Shown here: positions 1 through 14,499 of the stretch, piece after piece | Layout of the letters: each line of letters begins with the position of its first letter | Position numbering within the stretch: the stretch's first letter is position 1 | Assembly: GCA_013396755.1 (NCBI GenBank) | Contig: VWZF01000360.1 | Coordinates: 463,603-527,602, forward strand | DNA length: 64,000 nt | DNA from: Sclerurus mexicanus | Taxonomy: Eukaryota; Chordata; Aves; Passeriformes; Furnariidae | Direction: 5' to 3' | The notes under the pieces: generated by a model | Databases searched by the model: none | What the model saw: the letters and a program-made list of their open reading frames with translations, nothing else | Told to the model about the DNA's origin: nothing | Program-made: the position numbers and the translations under genes

Positions 1-388
1 CTATTTGCACCATGAGACTAATCCCAAAGATACATCCATTTGAGTAACTCTGTTAATTGGGCCAGCTTTAATCTCCTTGTCTTCTTTCTTCTACTACACT
101 GTCTTCTCACTGAACAAAGACACTAACTAGGTGAGTGGGTGGGAGAGGTGTGAAAAAAGTGCTAGCTCAACCTGCTAATGACTTGAGCTGCTCAACTTGA
201 CAGATTTTGGCAGGTTCTGAAAATTATGATAGTAGTAAATGGCTCATGTTATTTTGTTTCCATCTAAACTTCGTGGACTACATTAAACTAACCTGGATTC
301 TAAAACAATATTAATGTTTCATGTAGCACTTGGAATACAAGGGAAACCAAGAAAAACTGTTCTTTCTACCAAATCAACTATACAAGAA
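1..388. other. Unassigned AT-rich sequence
   Basis: No frame, splice pair or repeat that I recognise. This is ordinary AT-rich noncoding sequence leading up to the SINE. Confidence 0.6.
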
Positions 389-508
389 GTTTAGCACGGT
401 GCTAATAGCATGAAGTTTGTGGGTTTGATCCCTGTATGGGCCATTCACTAGTGAGCTGGACTTGATGATCCTTGTGGGTACCTTCCAACTCAGAATATTC
501 TGTGATGC
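389..508 (+). mobile_element. tRNA-Ile/CR1 chimeric SINE (TguSINE1-like), 5' truncated
   Basis: Bases 389-443 align by eye with the anticodon arm to the acceptor 3' end of a vertebrate tRNA-Ile(AAU). GGTGCTAATA (398-407) carries the AAU anticodon region. GGGTTTGATCCCTGTATGGG (421-440) is the T arm plus acceptor strand, that is the B box with CpG decay. The D arm and A box are missing, so the copy is 5' truncated. From about 448 the sequence switches to a CR1 3' end: GGACTTGATGATCCTTGTGG, then CCAACTCAGAATATTCTGTG. The same tail is seen in the CR1 copies at 38.9 kb and 55.05 kb. A tRNA-Ile head joined to a CR1 tail is the known structure of the passerine SINE TguSINE1, which is mobilised by CR1 enzymes. 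It is not a functional tRNA gene because the 5' half is absent. Confidence 0.82.
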
Positions 509-1241
509 AAAGGCAAAGTTTATTAAGCTATGCTGAGAGTAGAAATCTTATTTTGATTTTGTCAACTTCGTTTTCATAGATTTTCAGAAAGATAAGTGTT
601 GAACATTCATAAATATATCTTTTCTTATCAAATGACAAAGTGTTCCATAAATAATCTCCAGAGAATGTTCTTTTGATGGCAAATAATTACACTAACAATG
701 TGAATATATGAGAGACAGATATTTCAGTTCTCATTGAAAATAAGAGATTAACACAAAGATGATACTCATGGTGAATGGATAGAAATCTCTGTTTACTTAC
801 ATGGACAGTATTTAAGCCTAGAAAAAAATTATTTTGCTGTAATATAAGGTGCATTTTGTTCTTCAAAGTACTTTATAAATGTTAGAATTAAGATCCCAAA
901 GCCTCTAAGGTTCCTTCATTTCCCATTTTAAATTATTCAAATTAGGAAGCCTCTTTAGAAGCAGACTATACAGATTTCTAAGAAAATAACTTGTTCATGG
1001 ATAAAGAGGAAGCAAGTGTAAAGGTTAGCACTGGATGTCCAAAGCTCCAACCTGGTCAGATTTAGATCAGACTAAACCACCTTTTCTGCTTGTTTGGCTG
1101 TGCTTTTGGTGATAATGATCCTTAGAAAGGGACTATTGCTGTGAGTTCAGCTGTTAAGAAAACCTGTCTCCAGCATGCAGAAGCAACAGATTTTATTATG
1201 ACTAGTGAAATTATAATTGCTTCAACAGTACCCAGATACCC
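509..1241. other. Unassigned AT-rich sequence
   Basis: I see no supportable gene or repeat here. Confidence 0.6.
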
Positions 1242-1522
1242 CATAGAATCATCAACTAGTTTGGGTTAGAAGGGACCTACAAAGGTCACCTAGTCCAACA
1301 CCCTTGCAATAAGAAGGAACACCTTCCACTAGATCAGGCTGCTCAGAGCCCAATCCAACCGGACCCTGAGTGTTTCCAGTGATGGAGCATCTACCACCTC
1401 ACTGAGCAACCTGTTTGAGTGTTTCACACCCTGCCTTGTAAAAACTTTCTTTCTTATATCTAGTTTTAATCCACCATTACCCATATTGGTGCCTCATGTG
1501 CTACAGACCAGTCAAAGGCTTT
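1242..1522 (-). mobile_element. CR1 LINE 3' fragment, reverse orientation
   Basis: The plus strand begins with CATAGAATCAT, the reverse complement of the CR1 3' terminal repeat. It continues with GGTTAGAAGGGACCTACAAA and a stretch resembling the usual reverse CR1 text: 'contact' AGTCCAACACCCTTGCAAT, then a 'dominated-by' segment CAGGCTGCTCAGAGCCCAAT, and later ACTTTCTTTCTTATATCTAG. CR1 is the dominant avian LINE. Copies are almost always 5' truncated and end at a short octamer-like repeat, as here. The reverse-transcriptase frame is not preserved. The 5' limit, near 1522, is fuzzy because the match fades. Confidence 0.85.
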
Positions 1523-4500
1523 TGTTCAATAGTGCATTTTGTTCCTAATGAATAGATCTGCGAGGAACATGCAAAGTGACAAAGAATAAGTTACTCCTCC
1601 AGACCTGGCCATGTCACTGAGTCCTTACAACAGGTCCATGTTTTAAAGAAACCTGGGTATAAATCAGTATGGGTGACTGAACCATCTGCTGTTAAGACTA
1701 GGGGCAATTTTGAGCAACTGAGACTACGAGTTTACACCCCAGCTCCTGCTGTCCAGTAAAACATTTCAGAGACAAGTTCAAGGCACTTAGATCAGAGGTT
1801 GCAAGCAGAGAAGGAGCCACACAAAAAATCTTAAATAAAATTGAGTAGCTCAAATGTTTAGCAAGATTCTGAGGTGGGAATCATAAACTGTGCTGAGCAT
1901 AATGAAAACACTAAAAGCAGTACTTGAGTTAAGTAACTTTTAAGTTACTTTGGAAAAGCCTTTGTTATCCCCAGTGCCTACAATATTGGCACATCCTTAG
2001 GTTGCAAGATTTTTTGGGAAAGAAAATACCCGTTTGACAATACACTGAGTAACTATGAGTATCAGCACTAGCAAGGGTAATAGCACTCCGATGTCCAGCT
2101 GGGATTTTACTCACAAATATAAAGCTGGACGTAAGTATTACTAAAAATAAGATGTCAAATACTGTGTCAAAAAGATGATTTTAGAGTATGCCCAGTGAAA
2201 AACAGTTACTTGGTTTTGATCAAGTGTTACTTTCAGTCATTTCATCATTAAGGCAAGCAGTTAACAAGAAATGTAAAAGCAAATATTTCATACAAATACC
2301 TCCCAAACTAAAATTGCAAGGTCTCACATAAATCTTTATATATGATGTACTTAGTTTGCCATTTTTGTTCTACTGCTTCTTCCCTTTAATTTTTTTCAAA
2401 CTTTTGTTCTTGAAGTAACTTTTCATTCCCACACATTCTGTGCTCATCATTCACCACCTACCTTCCTATAATAATAATTAAGAGGAGATTTATGTCTAAT
2501 CTGCCGAAATCACTGTATCCATTCTTTTACACAGCAGGATATTAAAAAAAATAAATAAAAATAAAAAGAAAGGTGATTTTTACGTTTTTTTAATTGAAAG
2601 AATGTGGGTTTGGTTGGTAGTTAGTTTTAGGGGGGTTTTTTCTCTTCTTCAGGTCACATAACTTTTGTTGTCAAAGGCTCTGGGGTTGTGACAGCATTTT
2701 TTAAAAGTATCTTCTAAATAAGTTAAAACATGCCATTCAGCAAACTGAAATGAGGCAATGAATCACATCTCCCATGGGTATAAATCTGCAAAACTCCTTT
2801 CAGGTCAGTTGTTTTATACCGATCTGCTGAGAAAGTAGTTGTGGGAAGAGTTTAATCCCCTTTTGCATCATTCTTCTCCTCTCCTGCTACACTCCTATCC
2901 TCTTATCATCCCTTTTTGACTTGTAAGACTTAAGTCAGAAATATTTTCAGGAAGCTTTCATAATGCTGGTGACACTTCAAACATGTTAGAGGGGGCAGAG
3001 AGAGAGAGATTAACTAAGTAACTATATTTGTATGCATTAGCTCAAAAAGCAATTAGCTGCTGTAACAGGAAACCTAACAGATTGGTGCCTGGCAAGAGTA
3101 TATATGACTAATGCTGTGTGACTATATCAAGAAGAGCAGTTTGCCCACTAGAGAAGCTAACACATTGCTATATAAGAAGTAATTCACTTTGAACTCACAT
3201 TTTTAAGCTTGCAGCTGTTCTCAGCGTTTAGGGTTTTTTTAGTTTTCTGCTTCCTTTTTTCCATAATTATTTTTGACACCTCCGTCCCTCCTACTCAGCC
3301 CAGCGCAAAGCAATGCAGTGGAAAAATCATTGTATTTACACCAAGAAAATGAATAGCTGTATATTTTATTGTCTGTCTAACCCTTCTCCACTTCTTCCTC
3401 CCCAGGAAACCCCAGATCTGCGTTATAATAGAGGAAAAAAACAGAGTATTCACTCTTCTAGAAAAGAACAATAGAACTATCCACTCCAGTGACAGCAAAG
3501 TCAGATTATGTTACAGCATTTCTCACCTCCCACCCACCTCAGATTCTCTCTGTTGTAAGATGACCATCCTAGATGGATGCATTTGACTGTTCCTCCTTAG
3601 CTATTACTTCAGACTGTAAGATTGGCTAGAAGCAATATTATTTTGCATGTGTTCCAACACAGGTCACATCCATGCCTACTATACAATGGTACTTGTTTTG
3701 ATATAATTACTTATAGCTTCAGTGATATCTGTTATTTAGTAACAGTGAGAAATCACTAGAGGCCTTGAGAGTTTGCCCTTACAGTTTTCCTGAAGGCTGA
3801 CCCTCTGGTCCTTGGGAAGAGGGAGATGAAGGGTGAGTGAACCCCTGCAGGGCTTCAGGTTACACAGCTCGGCAACACAAATACAACAGCTGTAAGTTTA
3901 ACATCTCTCACCCTCCTCCTGAGACGACCCCCTTACCTGTGTCTGAAGTCACACATTTTGTATCAGCTTTACTTTACCTTCCTGGTGACAGCCTTAGAAC
4001 ACAGATCATGACTGCCTCCCAAACTGAGGCTGCAGGAAATTACACAGCCCCTCTTCTGCTTCCCTTTCAAGAATACTGTCAAATATATTGAAGTCTTAAG
4101 ATGAAAGACACTTGAGGCAAGGCTTAAGCTACTGATTATTAGGTTTCCCTCTAACACAGCTGATAGTTTTCTCACACATTTAATTACCTTTTTTTCTTTT
4201 TTTTTTTTTTTAAAAAAGGTAGTACAGGAAAACTCCTGCAGTAACTTGACACATATTAAAGGAGTCCAGGAACTGTTAAACAAAGAATAAAGATCAATTG
4301 CTTTGCGAACAACTGATGAGATCGTTCACTTATGAAATAGCAGCCTTGACAGCAAGGATCAGGTGTCCCTGAACTAGTTCCTGAAGTATAACCATAACAG
4401 GTAATTAATATCAGACCTCAGAGAGGATAACATTTCTCCTCAAGTCACATTTCTTCTGCTATCGGAGACTTCTGCAGGCTCAAGGCTTAGTGGAGCAGAA

Positions 4501-7500
4501 CAACTGGGAGTGCAGTGCAGTTACTATACAGGCTGCATTGTCTGCAGAACACACTGCTGACTAGTAGTAGAAAAAGAAACAAAGAGACTGCTGGAGGGTA
4601 ACTTGGAAATAAAAGATAAATAAATAAATAAAAATGACAGAGCTGCAGCAATGGATATGCTTGCTATTAGAACTTGGCTCAGAAAACAGAACTTTCCAGG
4701 GCCATTTCCAGCCTTTGCAGGAGACTGAGCTCTCTGGAAGAGAGAACAGATTGGGCTGAGTGGGCTTGCCGTGCCCTATCACACTATTCACAGCAATTTT
4801 GCCTGTTTTATCCTCTGCTGTTCTGAAGAGAAGAGTAAAAAGAAGTGTCCAAAACAGCTCTTCAAAAATATACAAAATGCCAACCCAAAACAGCAAAAGT
4901 AAATAAAACCTAAGGCCAGTTTAAAAACCATGTTGGAAGTCATACAGCTGCAGCCTTCAAAGGCTTGCTTTTTTCTGCAGAGGGGTGGAGAAGAGAGCTT
5001 TGATTTTAAAACCACCACCACCACAATGAATCATTTGATCTTTAGGTTCCTCCTGCTTTATTTTAATTAATGTTTCAAAGTACTGATTTAAAGCTTTATT
5101 AAAGGTTCATTGCAGGATTAAGAGAGATTTGAATCCAAGCCCAATACAGTCAGCAAAGACAAGCTCAAAATGGCCACTCAGCAAATAAAAAGCATATCAT
5201 GCTGGTAGTGTTTTGAGCGATCAGCCAGTAAAATCAGGCAGCATTTACAAACACTGTGCAATTTTGTTGGTTTTTTTTTTCCCCTGGCAATGAAAATCTT
5301 TTAAACTCCTAGTTAATAGGCTTTTGTGCAACTTGTGAAACATTTCATTTTCATAAGAAAGCATTCATTCATTTTAGGTTATTGTTAAATAGGATCTTGC
5401 ATATATATGTACATCAAGCACCCTGTCATTACCCAAGCTAAATACAGCATGTGTTAGCAACATAATACCATTTGATTCCACCTTTTTGTTGAATTTGCAG
5501 GCTCAAAACCAGCAAGATTTCCTATTTGAAGGGGGTGTCAGGGCTCTGACCTAGTCAAGACTGCACCACTCCACATTCCTCTCCACATGCACCTCTTACA
5601 GGACACAAAAGGAACAAAGCTTGTGAAGACAATGAGATTATTTTAAATCTTGCAGAAGCAGCCACCTTTCTAACTCTTGCAGAAAGCATTCATCTAGTTG
5701 ACAGCCTGCCTTGGTGGTATTAGGACTGTGTCTAGGAACTTATTAGTATTTAATATGGATTAGATGCCAACCTATATATTTAATACTCCATTAGAAGAGC
5801 AGTAAATCTGAGATCTTTTACAAAAAAGCCACGTGTTATGCTTGTCACAGTTATCAAAAATGTCCCTTTCTCGCTTCCAGAGGGACTGTTATTCAAGTCG
5901 TACATGCTGAAGTCCTCAGACCATATCTCTAGTACTGCCTCTGGTGCTTCTGGCTAAGACAAGGGCGAGAAACACCAAAACTTGCCATGCAGTGTAACAC
6001 CTTGGAAAGCACCATTCTCTCTTGCAGAAACCTTTCCACAGCTTCTGCAGTGGACATGTTGGAAAAGAGGAACTGCCTTGTGAAAGATCTGGATCCACTT
6101 GTGAGGGAGCCAGGAAAGAGCGTGTAGCAGAACAGTGTGGGCATTGGGACTGCTGTACAGCAGGTCTAGGGTCAGCCGGTATGCCTCATAGTTCCTCTGC
6201 TTCATTTGGCACAGCTAGTTACCTCTCGTTCAAGTGGACAACAGCTGTGGGTATATTGCTCTAATTCACTCTCTCCCAGGAGAGTGTGTCTACAGAGGGT
6301 ATTGGGGGCCTCCATTACATTAGTGCTGCTACTAAAGCAAGACAGTACTTACAGAAATGTATTTCAGCTCTGAATCCTGCAGACATGCTTTGGTTACTTT
6401 TGCCCATTTAATGAGAATATAATCTAAGGCCCAGCTGGCGTAAGCCAGCACACAAGCAATGAGCCTAAGGAAACAGTGCCAATTTACCTTAGCGAAGATC
6501 TGACCCAGGGGATTCATAATGGATGGAGTTGTCTAGTCAAGAAGAGGTTAGAGCAGCTCAAGATGTCTGCATTTATCCCCCACTTTCACAGTTCAGATAG
6601 CTTCTGCCAAATGGTATGAGCAGCTGGACATCTCTTTCAAATCCATATTTAATTCCCTAAAGCTTTGTTGAAATGAAGAATCTTGCCCACAAGAGAAAAA
6701 AAATCAATATTTTGCACTGCTTGAGCTTCAAATTTTAATGAAGATACTGTTGCAATGTAGGAAGAAATCATATAATCAAAGTTACAGAGTCTCAAGGTTG
6801 AGGAAACCAAGAAAAAAAACATTTTAAAATATTTCCTTCATTTATTAATTATGACATAAACAAATTTTTTATTAAACAAATTTAACAGCTTTTTTTTTTA
6901 CTCAATACAATAGTAGTAGAAAAAATAATTACAGTCTGGGAATTGAAACAATTGGTGAAAATTAAAAGACAAAATATGAGTTATTGTCATTCATGATACT
7001 GCCATCCATAGACAGAGATATTATAAGTGCATCAAACTGTTTGAATTGGGATCAGATTATTATTAATCTTTCTATTTGAGTTTTCTCCTTCACTATAAAA
7101 TTCAACCAATTTTGAATCAGTGAATAACCGTAGCTATGACTGGAAAATAGAGGTCATGTAAATTCTGATTGAACTTTGCTTCTTCATCTCCTTAGTTTAA
7201 ACAGAAGAAAGTCCTCTTCAATATTGTTCAGCGCTAAATAAATTAATCAAATATAGCTGAGATGGACCTGAACACGGGGAATAGAATATAGGAAACAAAT
7301 AATGACATCAGGTAATTTTATTGATGTCTTGGGGATTATCTAATTTGTATGAGGGTACATTGCATTGTAGAGTGGGACAGAATCCACATAAATGTAGTGC
7401 CTTAGTTTATATTTATAAATTCGACTCTCAAGAATTTGTTTTAAGGTCTCTCAAGTTGAATTTTCACTCTCATTAAAAAAAGCATTGTAAAGGCATACCC

Positions 7501-10500
7501 CACTGGATTTTGTCCACAGCCTTGAACAAAAACAACCTGAAACCTTCAGGTTTCGCCCCACTAGATTAAAGAAGCCTGGTTTAGAATATAGCTATTTCTG
7601 AAAGTTTTGCTAGCACTGAATGCAACATTCCAGTAAATAGAAATCTGATCTTTAATGATGGGTCACATTTTGAAATTAACATCTTTACATCTTTTTAACT
7701 TCCTTTGATATTCTCTATCAGAAGAAGAAATTTGACCCCTTAACAAGAGATACAAGCTTCCATATGCTCACCTGAGACTATAAAAACCATTCACACTTAC
7801 TGTACAGATGGATCAAACTCTGAAAGCCCAAATAAACAAACAGCCCAAAGACAAGATGATATGAATCTCACTTTCTCTTTTTGACCCTTTTAAAGCTTGG
7901 AAGTGGTATATTTCCTCTTAAAACACTAGTTCATCTCCAGAAAAAAACCTGGGGAAATAGTTTTTCAGAGAAAAAGGCTCAATTTCTCAATCAGGTGCGA
8001 CTACACTGATATTTTCTGCAATGAAGCAACATCGTTTTCAAACACCACCAGTAAATAAACTGAAGGTGCTTTCTGCTAAGATATAACTCACAAAAAGCTA
8101 AAATATATATGATACACATACCTTCTACACTGTACACATTAGAGCAAATGTACCTGGGTGTGTCTTTCAGAGCTTATATTTGTCAGCTATACAAGGGATT
8201 CCTAAGACTGCCAGAGCTGGTGTGGTTTTGAAAGGCAAAACTGCCTAACCATCAGGCAATGAGAAACCAGACTGCCTGCTTCACACAGCTTCAAGGACAA
8301 TGTTCATGCTCTGTTCCAAATGAAACTTCAAAAGAATACCATAATCAAACATATCAAACTGAACATATAAGGTATCCAAGGACAGCACAATAAAAGGCAG
8401 CTTTGCAGGGACAGAGAGAAAGAAAGGAATGGAAATAATATAGTCAACCCCCATGAGTAAAAGAATGCAAACTGAGAAAGGAAGTGTAAATATATTAGAA
8501 TAAGGTACAGAAGAGTGTTTGTGGGTTTTTTTATAATTGCGTAAGCAAAAATGCTATACACCTACAGACTCATATGGACCAATCAGCTGCTGTTCTAAAG
8601 GCTTCCTTCACAATTTAGAAAATTCTTGCATCATAAATTGGAGATACTACTTATCAAAATCAGAACTATATATATTTATAGTCAGATTTCAATGTTTACA
8701 TTGCTAGCAAAGTCATTTTACTGAGTTCTTATTTTATTTGCTCAGCCTGGATATGCAATTAACTGTAGTCAAAACCCTAGTCCTTCTTTGTACTAGTTTC
8801 ATAGGATGCAAACTCCACCGATATATTAATATTGAATCAGTGGCTCATGCTTTGTAATCAATCTGAGCATAATGGTGAAAGCTCTAATTTTGAAGGAAGG
8901 CATGAAGACAATAATGCCAGAAGACAAAAAATACAATATGTACTGTAATAAGGAGAACTTGACAAGGAGCTGGCAAATAGTGTAGCAGGACAAAAAAAAA
9001 GGAAGGTCTACTGGACGGGAGGGAGACAAGTCTTGGATTATCTCTGGCCTAGTCCTGTTGACTGCATGCAACTGGTACAGTAGATGCTCAGAGCACATGT
9101 GCCACTTCCTTGTCCTCCAGATGGAATCTAGTTTCTATACTCCAAACATATCTGTAGCGCAAAGAAACCATGGTAATAGAGATGCATGGGAAAGTGACTT
9201 GAAAAGTTCTTTTCTGATCCAAACTAAAACATCAGCAATGATGCACCTTTCATCTTCCTGAATGAAAAGCACAGGCAGAGCAGGAAAGGAGCAAAAGGGC
9301 TTGGGCTGGGAAATGATGAAGCTAGGAGAAATTAGGCAGAGCTGGCTACCACCAGAGGAAAGTCTGCTGCTGAACCCTGAGTGACCAATACACCAATCCA
9401 GTAACTGCAAATTGTGCAGATTTCCCACCTCTGGTGACTGTTCACACCAGCAGGAAACAGTCTTTTTCCATTATCACGAGTGGGATAAGATCTGTGCTTT
9501 CTCTCTAGAGGATCTAGCTTTGCCAGGTAAGCATGTTTCATTATGAATTGATTTGGGGGAGGGTGGAATAGAAGATGTCTAGAAAGTACCATAAGTGCAA
9601 CTGCATACTAAAACTATTTTGAGTTCTAGTTGAGTTCATCCAAATCCAGTTTGGAGGGGTGCTGAATATTCCCTTTGTACATCTGAGGTTGGTATGAGCA
9701 CAGCTAAACCTGTTAGTCTTTCAAACGTAATCATCTCTGTCAAACCACATAAAACAATACCAAGAGTCTGAAAACTGCCCCTTCAAAAGGAAGATGTGCG
9801 GGTGGGGGTCAGGTGTCTTTGATGCAGGCCAGATACAGCACAGGAATGTGCAATATCCTGCTTCCTTCAACACCAGAAAAATCAAAGAGCTAGAGATTGT
9901 CTCCCTGCTCACAGGTCCAATCTTTCCAGACAACAAGCTCTCCACAGGAGGGACCTCTCTCAGAGGACTGCTCCAAGGGCCTGGCTGTGCCTGGCCATCT
10001 GTGCATCTGCATTTTATTCCTTTGTGTTTTTCTATGTGGGGTTTCCATGTTGCTGTTTTTTCTCTCTGACTCCATATTCCACCACTACAATAGCCCTGTG
10101 TCATAGTCCACACTGTGTAAACTCCCAAATGGTGTTGGGCATATCTTTAGTTTAGAGACCAGTGCCATGCCATAAAGCAATTTAAGTTTTTGCACTCACA
10201 GTGGTATTTATACTTACTCACTCTGTCCACCTAAGCCTTAGTGCAAATGGGGGTGGGGATGTACAGAGCATTTAGCAGTCACTTGCACAGACCTTTCCTA
10301 TATCGAGGTCCATAAAGCCCAGGCTGGAGGTACAAAGCAAGCATGGCAGCTCCCTCAGACCCTCAGTGAACTGCCTCCACAACTGATGAGAACTCTCTGA
10401 TGAACTCTAACTGCATTCAGAGCAGCCATGAAGGTTGCACATAGACACACATATAACCTTAAGTGTCCTGTAGCTTAATACTCTACCTGTAGACTGGCAG

Positions 10501-13500
10501 TCATACACGTCAACCTCCCAAAGGTCGTGGGTCAGTAACTTAAATAATACTTGTGAAGTACACAGAAATTTTATTATCAGCAGCAGAGCCCACACAGAAA
10601 TTAATAATTGTTTACTCAGAACAGGCTTGGCTCTGAATGTACAGCAAACAAAGGACACTGAACAGTGAAGGCTACTGATAAAAGATAAAAAATAGGGTCA
10701 TTTCCTCACCATTTCATGCACTGAGGCAGAGGTGAAAAAATCAGAGGTGAAAAAAAAAATTAACAATTCAAAAATCTGTTATATCATATATGTGCAGGGA
10801 TAATGTCTAGACTGAATACAGACTTTGCTCTTAAATTTTCTTACTTCCAAGTTATTTTACTTTTCAAATATTGCTTTAAATGCAATACAAATAGTACTTA
10901 CAAAATATATTTTGCAAATTCAGTTAATTATTAACAGTATATGATGCATTTCACTACCCAGACTGTCAACTATAAGTCCAAAACTTGCAGACACTCTTTT
11001 CCAGGAAAGCCCTACAAGGGCCAGATAGTTGTACTCTATTTCCATATAATCCTATATTTGCATAATTAAGACAACATAAACCACTCATTTGATAATCTCG
11101 AGAATGATAGAAGAGGTCAATGAAAATCAGAAACAGCCAGAAAGTGACAGTGTCGGAGAAAGAAATTAGGGGAGAACACTGCATAGGGAAGGGGGATTCA
11201 AAGTGAGCAAGGAAACCAGAAAGTCAATTTTTCTCCATTGCTCTGCCAGCTGCATGCCAGTTCTAATGAGAACAGCAGATAAGTAGCCCTGCCAGGCCTC
11301 CAGGATGGAGATGGATATGATGACAAAGAATGCAAGGAGCACTGCTGCTTCTGTTGCATCTGTTTGAAAATCTGGCATCACCATCCCTTCGAAGCTAACT
11401 AACCCAACAATTTTTGCAGTTATTAACGGGACATGCTTGTTATTAATGAACTCGAGGTGGCAGGAAGAATCAGACCCAAGTCCATCCAGTCTAACAGCTA
11501 GATTGTTATTATTTTACCCCCTAGGCTTTTAGTGTCCATACTTTTCAATAGAGTTTGCTTTTTGTAAATTAAGTCTAGGTTACTAAAAAGGTTAGAAAAC
11601 AACAAATTTAAGCACAGGTTCCAATAATGTTTAAAAAGTTAAAACCTTTGGCCTTTATAAAGGATATTAAAAAATAAAAATAATGAGGACAAAAAGAAGG
11701 AAGTGAAGGCCTTCAATTGGGAGCCCCCAGCTCAGTATGCCTGTCACTTGTACTGTGTTATGCCATAACAAAAAATTCAACAAACTGGAAATTCTTCCTG
11801 CTGTGCACAAATGAAGCCAGAAATGATCGTCACTGATGCCTGTATGGGCAACATCAACACCTATGTGATGTTTCATAAACTGTGTATGTTTGGATAACTC
11901 TAGACTACAGACCCTAAGCAGCAATTTCAACAATTCAGCAGCACACTTAGGCAGAAGATAGTTTCACTTCCATTCCGATGTGGATCCTCTTAAAAGATTT
12001 TTTTTTTTGTAACCACAGGAAGATCTGAGATAGCCAAGAACATATATAAGTGGGGTTTTTTTACATACCAGACAGAAAAGGACTCAACGCCACTCACTGA
12101 TTTAGTGCAAAACATAGTAAGGAAGTGACCATTTTATTATCTTCTTTTCCCCACCAGTTGCTTATACTTTATCCAGTGCTTTTTATCCAGTGCAGAATGC
12201 TGCCTTTCTGGTCAACAGTTCTACGACTTCCTAATCTGTACATTGGTACATTCTGTGAACAAATGTTATTGACATAACTGCAAAATCTCACAGTCTCTTT
12301 TTATGATGTAATTAGGCACCAGGCATGATAATATTATTATTAATGACAATTTATTGCCTTTCTGCATGATTGCCACAAGTAAAGTTATTGAACTCTCATA
12401 TTATCTGATTGTATGAAGTGCAGCAGCAAGCTTTATGTTTTGCACAAAATGCACAAGAGGTTAAACAAACTTCAGACTATTGAGTAGAAACTTATATTGC
12501 AACATTAGCCATTCTGCGATTTAGTGTCAGACCATAATCTGGAATAGAAATTTCAAAAACTTTTTGCTCGATTTAATTAGAAAGTAGACAGTTTTTACAA
12601 GCTGACAAGATTCCTAGCTGAGTGAACCTCAAACACAACTAAAAGAATGGCTGATTGTGGAAACAAATGGAAAGACTGTCACTTTTTGTAAGTGACTCAG
12701 TGTATGTATCTTAAATAAGAGACAGTAGAAGTTAAATTGAACAAACTAAAAATAAACAGTAAGAAATGATGAGGATTAAGTTGATATTCACTGCAAAATT
12801 ATAAAGGAACTTAAACAGCTGAAAAAAAAAAGAAAAAAGAAAAAAAAAGCAGTTGTTTGTAATATGTCTTTTATCAGTCCTTTCATCTGAGGACTGAGAG
12901 ATGGCAAACAGAAAGGCAATTTTTTTAATAAATTTCACAAGGGAACTACAGGCTTCTAAGTCTTGTCGTATCTAGCTGTGAAAAACCTGAATTAATGGAC
13001 ATATGGATAAAGATTATATATCTGGGAAAAAAATAGCAATTTTCACATGGTTCTGCCTACCAAACTTCTGGGAGTTATTCACAGGGTCAACAAGTACATT
13101 CAGCTGACATAAACTACCTGTTTGTCCAAAGGTGTGCTATTTTAAAAGTACCCCTTCAGTACCTTTTTGGGAAATTAATTGGTTGTGACATTGCATAGTG
13201 AATACCTCATTAAAAGCCAGGAAACAGCAGAATAAAAATAGAACAGAACAAGATCATTAAAATAAAGAAAATCTTGTGTTGGTGCTGCTCCATACAGTGA
13301 TGATCAATCTGGAAAGCACATGAGCAACAAGTTGAAAACATCTGCTGACAATATGAACTGATATTGAGTAGGAACTGGAAAGAATGGTGGTGAAAAAGTG
13401 CAGAGACACTTTGTACAATATATAATGAAAAGACAGATACAGTTCAGTAGAGATAAATGTAAAGAAATGCACAAGCAGAAGAACAGTCCTAAACTGATAT

Positions 13501-14499
13501 ATAAAATCATGAGCTCTGAGCTGAGTGCTAGCATTCAGGAGAAAGACCATGGGACAGCAACAAATAAAGTGTTAATGATTATTAAAATAAGATTGAGAAC
13601 AAAACATTCCACTGTAAGGAATCAGGGTCCCCTGTATATTAAGCCGTGTAATTCTGTCTCCTTTTGAAAAGGACACAGAAGAACGGGAATGAATGCATGA
13701 AAAAGATAATTAGTAAGGCGAAAGGGCTTCAATAGAGGTGACGAGTAAGTGGAGCAAGACTCTCATCTGGCTTAGAGGGAATCCTGGGGAATTAAGATAA
13801 GGGTCTCCAAAACGGTATGCAGCAGGAAGAAGGCACATAGACATCAACCATTCTTCTTTTCTTTTAACATAAGAACTAAATGTCATTGAAAAGTCTTCAA
13901 GAAGCAGACTTCAAGACAGAGGCAATTGTTAACCATTGGGATATTCACTTATATATATATTCACTTAGGTGTTGTTAACTGTTGCAATTCCTTGATGGAA
14001 AAATTTCTGGACCCAAAGTCTACCTAGTTGGAAGACAATATTAGTCAAGTTCATACAAGAATTACTATCTGTCCAGAAACCACAACTAGCTCAATTCTTT
14101 TTCAGGATATTCAAGGAGCAAAAGTTCCTTCCCCTGCTCCACCTCTGTCAGCCAACCTGGAAGATGGTAATAGATGAGTCTGAGATGTCACTCCAGAGAC
14201 CACCACCAGCCAAAAAAATGTTTGGAAAGCAGCAGAAGAGTAGAGAGATTCTGATATAATATACTCTAGGACTGGGGCAAGGATATTATAAATCTGAATT
14301 TATGATAAAATAAGATGAAAAAATTAATGAATTCTGGCAATAATAGAATTTTCTATGAGGTCAAGGGAGATCAAACAAGTCCCTGGACAAACACCAAGCA
14401 TATGCTTGTCCTATCTTTATATTCTTAGCAGTAAATATCTATCAGTAGATACAGCAAATGAAGCTAGACACAACTTTGTTCTGACCTGCTACCAGTATT
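1523..14499. other. About 13 kb of unique-looking AT-rich noncoding DNA
   Basis: No coding frame here has convincing composition or paired splice sites; open frames are all under 136 codons. Minor low-complexity items: an A-rich patch at about 2543-2572, a T-rich run at 4191-4211 followed by A6, an (ATAA)n patch at 4615-4634, a (CCA)n patch near 5011-5024, and a tandem copy of CAGAGGTGAAAAAA at about 10725-10757. Two weak exon-like acceptors (for example near 6019 on the plus strand) lack partners. I read the stretch as intergenic or long-intron sequence. Confidence 0.55.
4615..4634. repeat. Short (ATAA)n microsatellite
   Basis: About four to five uninterrupted tetranucleotide units. This is low-complexity DNA of the kind often left by an A-rich retroelement tail, but no element is recognisable upstream. 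Confidence 0.8.

Noticed and set aside
389..443. Possible tRNA-Ile gene
   Set aside because: Only the 3' half is present, the D arm and acceptor 5' strand are missing, and a CR1 tail follows. It is a SINE head.
9721..10128. 135-codon minus-strand frame
   Set aside because: There is no domain, no splice context and an overlapping open frame on the other strand. Chance is sufficient.
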